A stretch of DNA of 64,000 nt from Pelodera strongyloides (lineage: Eukaryota > Nematoda > Chromadorea > Rhabditida > Rhabditidae). The stretch lies in contig JAANDG010000145.1 in NCBI GenBank assembly GCA_036852015.1, forward strand, positions 124,001-188,000. The letters are read 5' to 3'. The notes beneath the pieces were generated by a model. It worked only from the letters and a program-made list of their open reading frames with translations, had not been told where the DNA came from and searched no databases. Positions 60,659-64,000 of the stretch are shown here, piece by piece. How positions within the stretch are numbered: the stretch's first letter is position 1; every line of letters begins with the position of its first letter. The translations under genes were made by a program, and so were the position numbers.

Positions 60659-61092
60659 TTAAAGGGTCAGGCCCACCGACTTGAACCTATGTTTATTATT
60701 TGTTCATAATTTTTGTAAAAGGTGTTTATTATAAAATAACTGGCTTCACCATCGCGAAGCTTTTCACGTAAGTTTTCCTTACAGAGTACACAGTATGGAA
60801 AAGCAATTGCATCCTTATTTTCTTATTGTGTGTGTCCCGAGGGTAGCCGACTGTATCCAGGCACATAAGGGACAGACAAAAAGAGCGAGGTTCCCCGGGA
60901 TACACACAATAAGAAAACAAGGATGCAATTTCTTTTCCATACTGTATACTCTGTAAGGAATACTTACGTGAAAAGCTTCGCGATGGTGAAGCCAGGTCAA
61001 ACTCAGTTTGTATATTTTATAATAAACACCCTCTACAAAAATTATGAACAAATAATAAATATAGGTTCAAAACGGTGGGCCTGACCCTTTAA
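60659..61092. mobile_element. palindromic TTAA element, family F (AGGGTCAGGCCCACC ends)
   Basis: A 434-bp inverted repeat, left end TTAAAGGGTCAGGCCCACC, right end GGTGGGCCTGACCCTTTAA. Arms contain GGCTTCACCATCGCGAAGC and its complement. It shares its first 17 terminal bases with the giant palindrome, so the same transposase could act on both. Confidence 0.92.
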
Positions 61093-61124
61093 AGATGTAA
61101 AGTAGGTCATGTGAAAAGAGGACA

Positions 61125-61619
61125 ATATTTTATCGTGGAAAAGAGTCCTTGAATGGAAAGTTTGGGTTTCATCTTAAAACTACGAAAAGAGGCCAATATT
61201 TGATGAATCGGATTCTGTAAAAAGTGAAATATTCTGCGTATATGCTCAAATCCGGCATCTTTATTACCCAAACTGGCTATTTTATGTAATGTCTTCCATT
61301 TTTGACAGGTATTTGTATTTGTTAACTACATCTCATCTTCAGGTGTTATCTTCTGAAACGTCTTTTAGAATTATAACATTGCAAAAACTGCGGGCCAGAG
61401 TAGCTTGCGAGCTTGCCATCTTATAAAAAATAAATGCTAATGAACCTAATGAAATAAAATAAATGCCAGTTTGGGTAATAAAGATGCCGGATTTGAGCAT
61501 ATACGCAGAATATTGTTCACTTTTTACAGAATCCGATTCATCAAATATTGGCCTCTTTTCGTAGTTTTAAGATGAAACCCAAACTTTCCATTCAAGGACT
61601 CTTTTCCACGATAAAATAT
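61125..61619. mobile_element. inverted-repeat element with ~150-bp arms
   Basis: The left arm starts ATATTTTATCGTGGAAAAGA and the right arm ends TCTTTTCCACGATAAAATAT. Inner arm ends are ATCCGGCATCTTTATTACCC and its inverse, with a ~190-bp unique loop at about 61272-61463. No TTAA at the ends, so a different family. Confidence 0.88.
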
Positions 61620-62484
61620 ATGTATGGATCAACAATAATATAGTATCAGACCACCTATATGTTAGAGTGTGTTTGTCCATGCTGTAGAATTGCTCCTTCG
61701 TACAAATAGGTATATAAAAAATTCATATAATTTATTGCACCATATATGATTCATATTAAATATGCAGGTTAAAAGAAATTCATGTATGCAGTGGAAGAAC
61801 AATGAATTAACTATAATGGGGTGTCAAAGTGTGCTGAAAATTTAACGTATTTTGGAACCGTGTGAAAATATTTTTTTAATTTTTCATATTAAATATGCAG
61901 GTTTCGTGCAAATACGGTAGTATTGAAAGCATCACGGATATTTTTTGGGATACTTTGAAAGCACTCATAAGCTAAAAGCATCTTACTTTTAGAAAAAAAG
62001 GCCATTTTGAATAAGGGCATGCCTGAACATCTTATAACATGTACATATTAATGAACCAATGAACATTTACCTGAAGTTTCGAAAAATTCATAAAAGATGC
62101 CTTACTCATAGTGCAAACAACATCATATAGTCCTTTTGGATATAATTTGAAACATTTGGTTAGATAGACACATCGGACATCGATTTCATGCCAACTTTAG
62201 GACCTCATAAAGAGTTTAGAAGTTTGTCACCGAATCCGCAGCGAAATCCACACTACATTTCAAGGATTTGGTATAAGCAGTAAACATTTCGTAAATCAAA
62301 ATAAACGAAATGAGTTTCATTACATTAATTACTGATAATACGTTTTAGACGTTTCATATAAGTATGCCCACTTGTTCGAAGTATGCCTGTGCCTGTGCAG
62401 CATTGAAAGATGCCTCAGGCGGCGATAGCCGTCTGGTTTACACATATATAAACAAAAAGAAACGATCTAGTAAATTACACATAT
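61620..62484. other. AT-rich spacer before the PLA2-like gene
   Basis: No supported gene. It includes two AATATGCAGGTT-type repeats (about 61760 and 61890) and the dispersed hairpin motif GGCGGC-GATA-GCCGTC at 62418-62433 with TATAAGTATGCC at 62357-62368. Confidence 0.5.
62357..62433 (+). repeat. dispersed motif TATAAGTATGCC plus GATA-loop hairpin
   Basis: TATAAGTATGCC is followed 61 bp later by CAGGCGGCGATAGCCGTCTG, i.e. a 6-bp stem with GATA loop (one G-T pair), then a TATATAAA tract. Same arrangement as at 50750 and 907. Confidence 0.75.
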
Positions 62485-63552
62485 TTATCCACTTTTCTGA
62501 CTTTTCTGACTTTTCTTCCTATTATTTGGTTTAACCACGGCTGATTTCGAATTTTTCCTAGCTGCTTGTATATCGTTGTAGACTTTAGTTTCAAATTTCA
62601 CCATGCCGCAAAACGTTCCCGAGTGAGCCTAAAGTATATTTATTATCTTTATTTATATACTTTAACATGAACTTAACAATCACAATTAAAACATTTACTA
62701 ATTATCATAATTGCGAATAAACTCACCCCACAAAGTCCTGTTTTGGGTGCAGCTTTCTTTGCGCATGCGCAGAATTTTTCATCGCATATCCCTTTAGATT
62801 CGCCTTTCCAGTAGCATAAACTGTGATTATTGCAGCATTCTCGGTATAGGTCTGAAAGAATAGATCTTGTTTTTTCATGAAGCCACCTTTTATTCTTTTA
62901 GCTCAAGAATCATTTTCTATGCACATTTACAACGGGACTTCTGAAGGTTGAACTGTCGTATTGACAGACGTCGAAAGATTGTTGGCCAGGCTGGGGAAGC
63001 CTGAGCCTAAGTATAGGCCTAAGCCTAAGCCTAAGCCTAAGCCTACCAAAGTCCCGAAATGAAATGGATGGGCCGCCACATCCGAGACCACCCGTTTTAT
63101 TGTAGACGGCGCACCGGCCAAAGTTTAACTAGTTCGACGTTGTATTCACAAGACACTCTTTAGTGTTCTAAGACTCTTATATGCGGTTACAGGCTGGTTA
63201 AAAACTAGTTTCGTGTCCAATATTGCAAGGCTAAGCTCGCTCAGTCACACTTGACTTTATTGCACATCATATACACACGTCTTTGAAATATTAATAATGA
63301 TTGGCAGAGCTGAGTACTGTTGGATCAAAATTTTAGCAAATGAACAATTAATCGCCGCGCACGAAGTTTCGCCGCGCAACATTTGTGTGCCAAGTTGTCG
63401 GCGCGCACCACAAAATACCTACTCAATCGAGGTTTGCAGTCCAATTGAACAAATAAATCCATCCAAAGGCCTGTTAGAGGTTCCACACCACAGTCCAATT
63501 TTGAATAGGTTGAAGTAATAAACATTGACAAAAGCAACAATAAGATCCACAT
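62485..63552 (-). CDS. small secreted phospholipase A2-like protein, probably inactive
   Basis: Three exons join in phase: 63552-63423, 62851-62727, 62628-62485 (399 nt, 132 residues, TAA). Residues 1-17 form a signal peptide (MWILLLLLSMFITSTYS). The core RECCNNHSLCYWKGESKGIC then DEKFCACAKK follows the PLA2 catalytic helix pattern CCxxHDxCY...C(D)xxFxxC. The expected Asp after the catalytic His is Ser (His53-Ser54), and the upstream Ca2+ loop is not evident, so esterase activity is doubtful (inference). Ten cysteines suit an extracellular fold. The tail is very basic (NNRKKSQKSQKSG). The first intron (584 bp) contains the second telomere-like run. The donor GTAGGT after CGATTGA was chosen because it alone keeps the frame. 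Confidence 0.8.
63005..63046 (-). repeat. interstitial telomeric repeat (TTAGGC)n
   Basis: GCCTAAG, a short interruption (TATAG), then about five CCTAAG units on the plus strand. It is inside the first intron of the PLA2-like gene. Same orientation as the run at 38826-38874. Confidence 0.9.
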
Positions 63553-64000
63553 CTAAAATGTAACTATTATACTGTGAAGGGCACTCGGCATACATTCAAT
63601 TGTGTTAAATAAGAGTCCAATATAAATAATAAAACTGAAATGGAACGCAATATTTCATTTAGCCTACCAAGTGAGCCTTTTAAGAGTAACTGGCAATGAG
63701 ATCCGCTAGCATGTGTGTTCACCAACTTGAAGAACAAGTTAATGAACAAGTTAGCCTAACGATCGCGTTATATTTACTAATTTATCCTAACCTAATCATG
63801 CTTCCGTGTACCTCTAATGTTCGGAGTCCGCTATTAAGGTTCAGTTTAATATCTCTGACCAGAGCGAATTATCCCCATCTCTTCCCTAATACTATTCCCG
63901 AGCATGCCAACGACTAATTCGATAATGTTATCAGCAATCAGCTTTATCACAGCATACTAGTTAGGTTGCTTATATCCGACTTTATCTCATGCCGAGCCCC
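63553..64000. other. window end, no supported gene
   Basis: Upstream region of the PLA2-like gene. Short open frames lack splice-site support. Confidence 0.5.

Larger units (their letters stand above)
41890..60662. mobile_element. older palindromic TTAA element split by the giant palindrome
   Basis: Left half 41890-42058 begins TTAAAGGGTCAGGCTCA. Right half 60377-60662 is its diverged inverse, ending near AATGGGCCTGAGCCTGG and TTAA. Both contain AATTATAATGTCCGGACACT followed by CC(A/G)TATTATC in mirror orientation. The giant palindrome sits between them at a TTAA, so this is the host insertion site. Confidence 0.7.

Noticed and set aside
62927..63121. Minus-strand frame with GLGLGLGLGL
   Set aside because: The Gly-Leu run is the TTAGGC telomere repeat read in frame, and it lies inside an intron of the PLA2-like gene.
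1..64000. CRISPR array or bacterial operons
   Set aside because: The repeats lack regular unique spacers, and the whole window has eukaryotic intron-rich genes.

Overview
The window is nuclear DNA of a rhabditid-type nematode. The evidence is AT-rich sequence, genes split into many short exons with GT..TTTCAG introns, interstitial runs of the nematode telomere unit TTAGGC, nematode-style seven-helix chemoreceptor genes, and many short palindromic transposons ending in TTAA. All gene models below were assembled by hand from splice sites and reading-frame continuity. Every internal exon joins in phase unless stated otherwise.

Left part (1-19200): a G-rich tandem/hairpin repeat opens the window. 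Three genes follow, all on the minus strand: pyruvate kinase (19196-12755, 15 exons, 526 codons), the inner centromere protein INCENP/ICP-1 (12117-4575, 20 exons, about 794 codons, complete IN-box) and a small CCCH zinc-finger protein (3568-2378, 4 exons, 196 codons). Their introns hold palindromic TTAA elements, a tRNA-derived SINE and a second small repeat family. From 19200 to 24540 no gene is supported, only repeats.

Middle part (24540-40800): a plus-strand chemoreceptor gene (24540-31100, 315 codons) whose first intron carries a 2.6-kb insertion with GC-rich inverted ends; a secreted Gly/Tyr-rich protein gene (31588-33114); a multi-pass GPCR-like gene (35689-38429, 325 codons); and a minus-strand secreted protein with GGVNPM repeats (40736-39216, 250 codons).

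Right part (42059-60376): one 18.3-kb near-perfect palindrome. Its two ~9-kb arms are close to identical and meet at a ~54-bp spacer (51110-51163). The whole unit is bounded by TTAA plus the terminal motif TTAAAGGGTCAGGCCCA, and it sits inside an older, smaller palindromic element of the same kind. The arms carry only decayed fragments of a non-LTR retrotransposon. This is the most unusual structure in the window. To its right lie two more palindromic elements, a small minus-strand secreted PLA2-like gene (63552-62485, 132 codons) and a second telomere-like run.

The genes do not form one pathway. The left three are housekeeping genes (glycolysis, chromosome segregation, probable RNA binding). 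The middle and right genes are surface or secreted nematode proteins in a repeat-dense neighbourhood.
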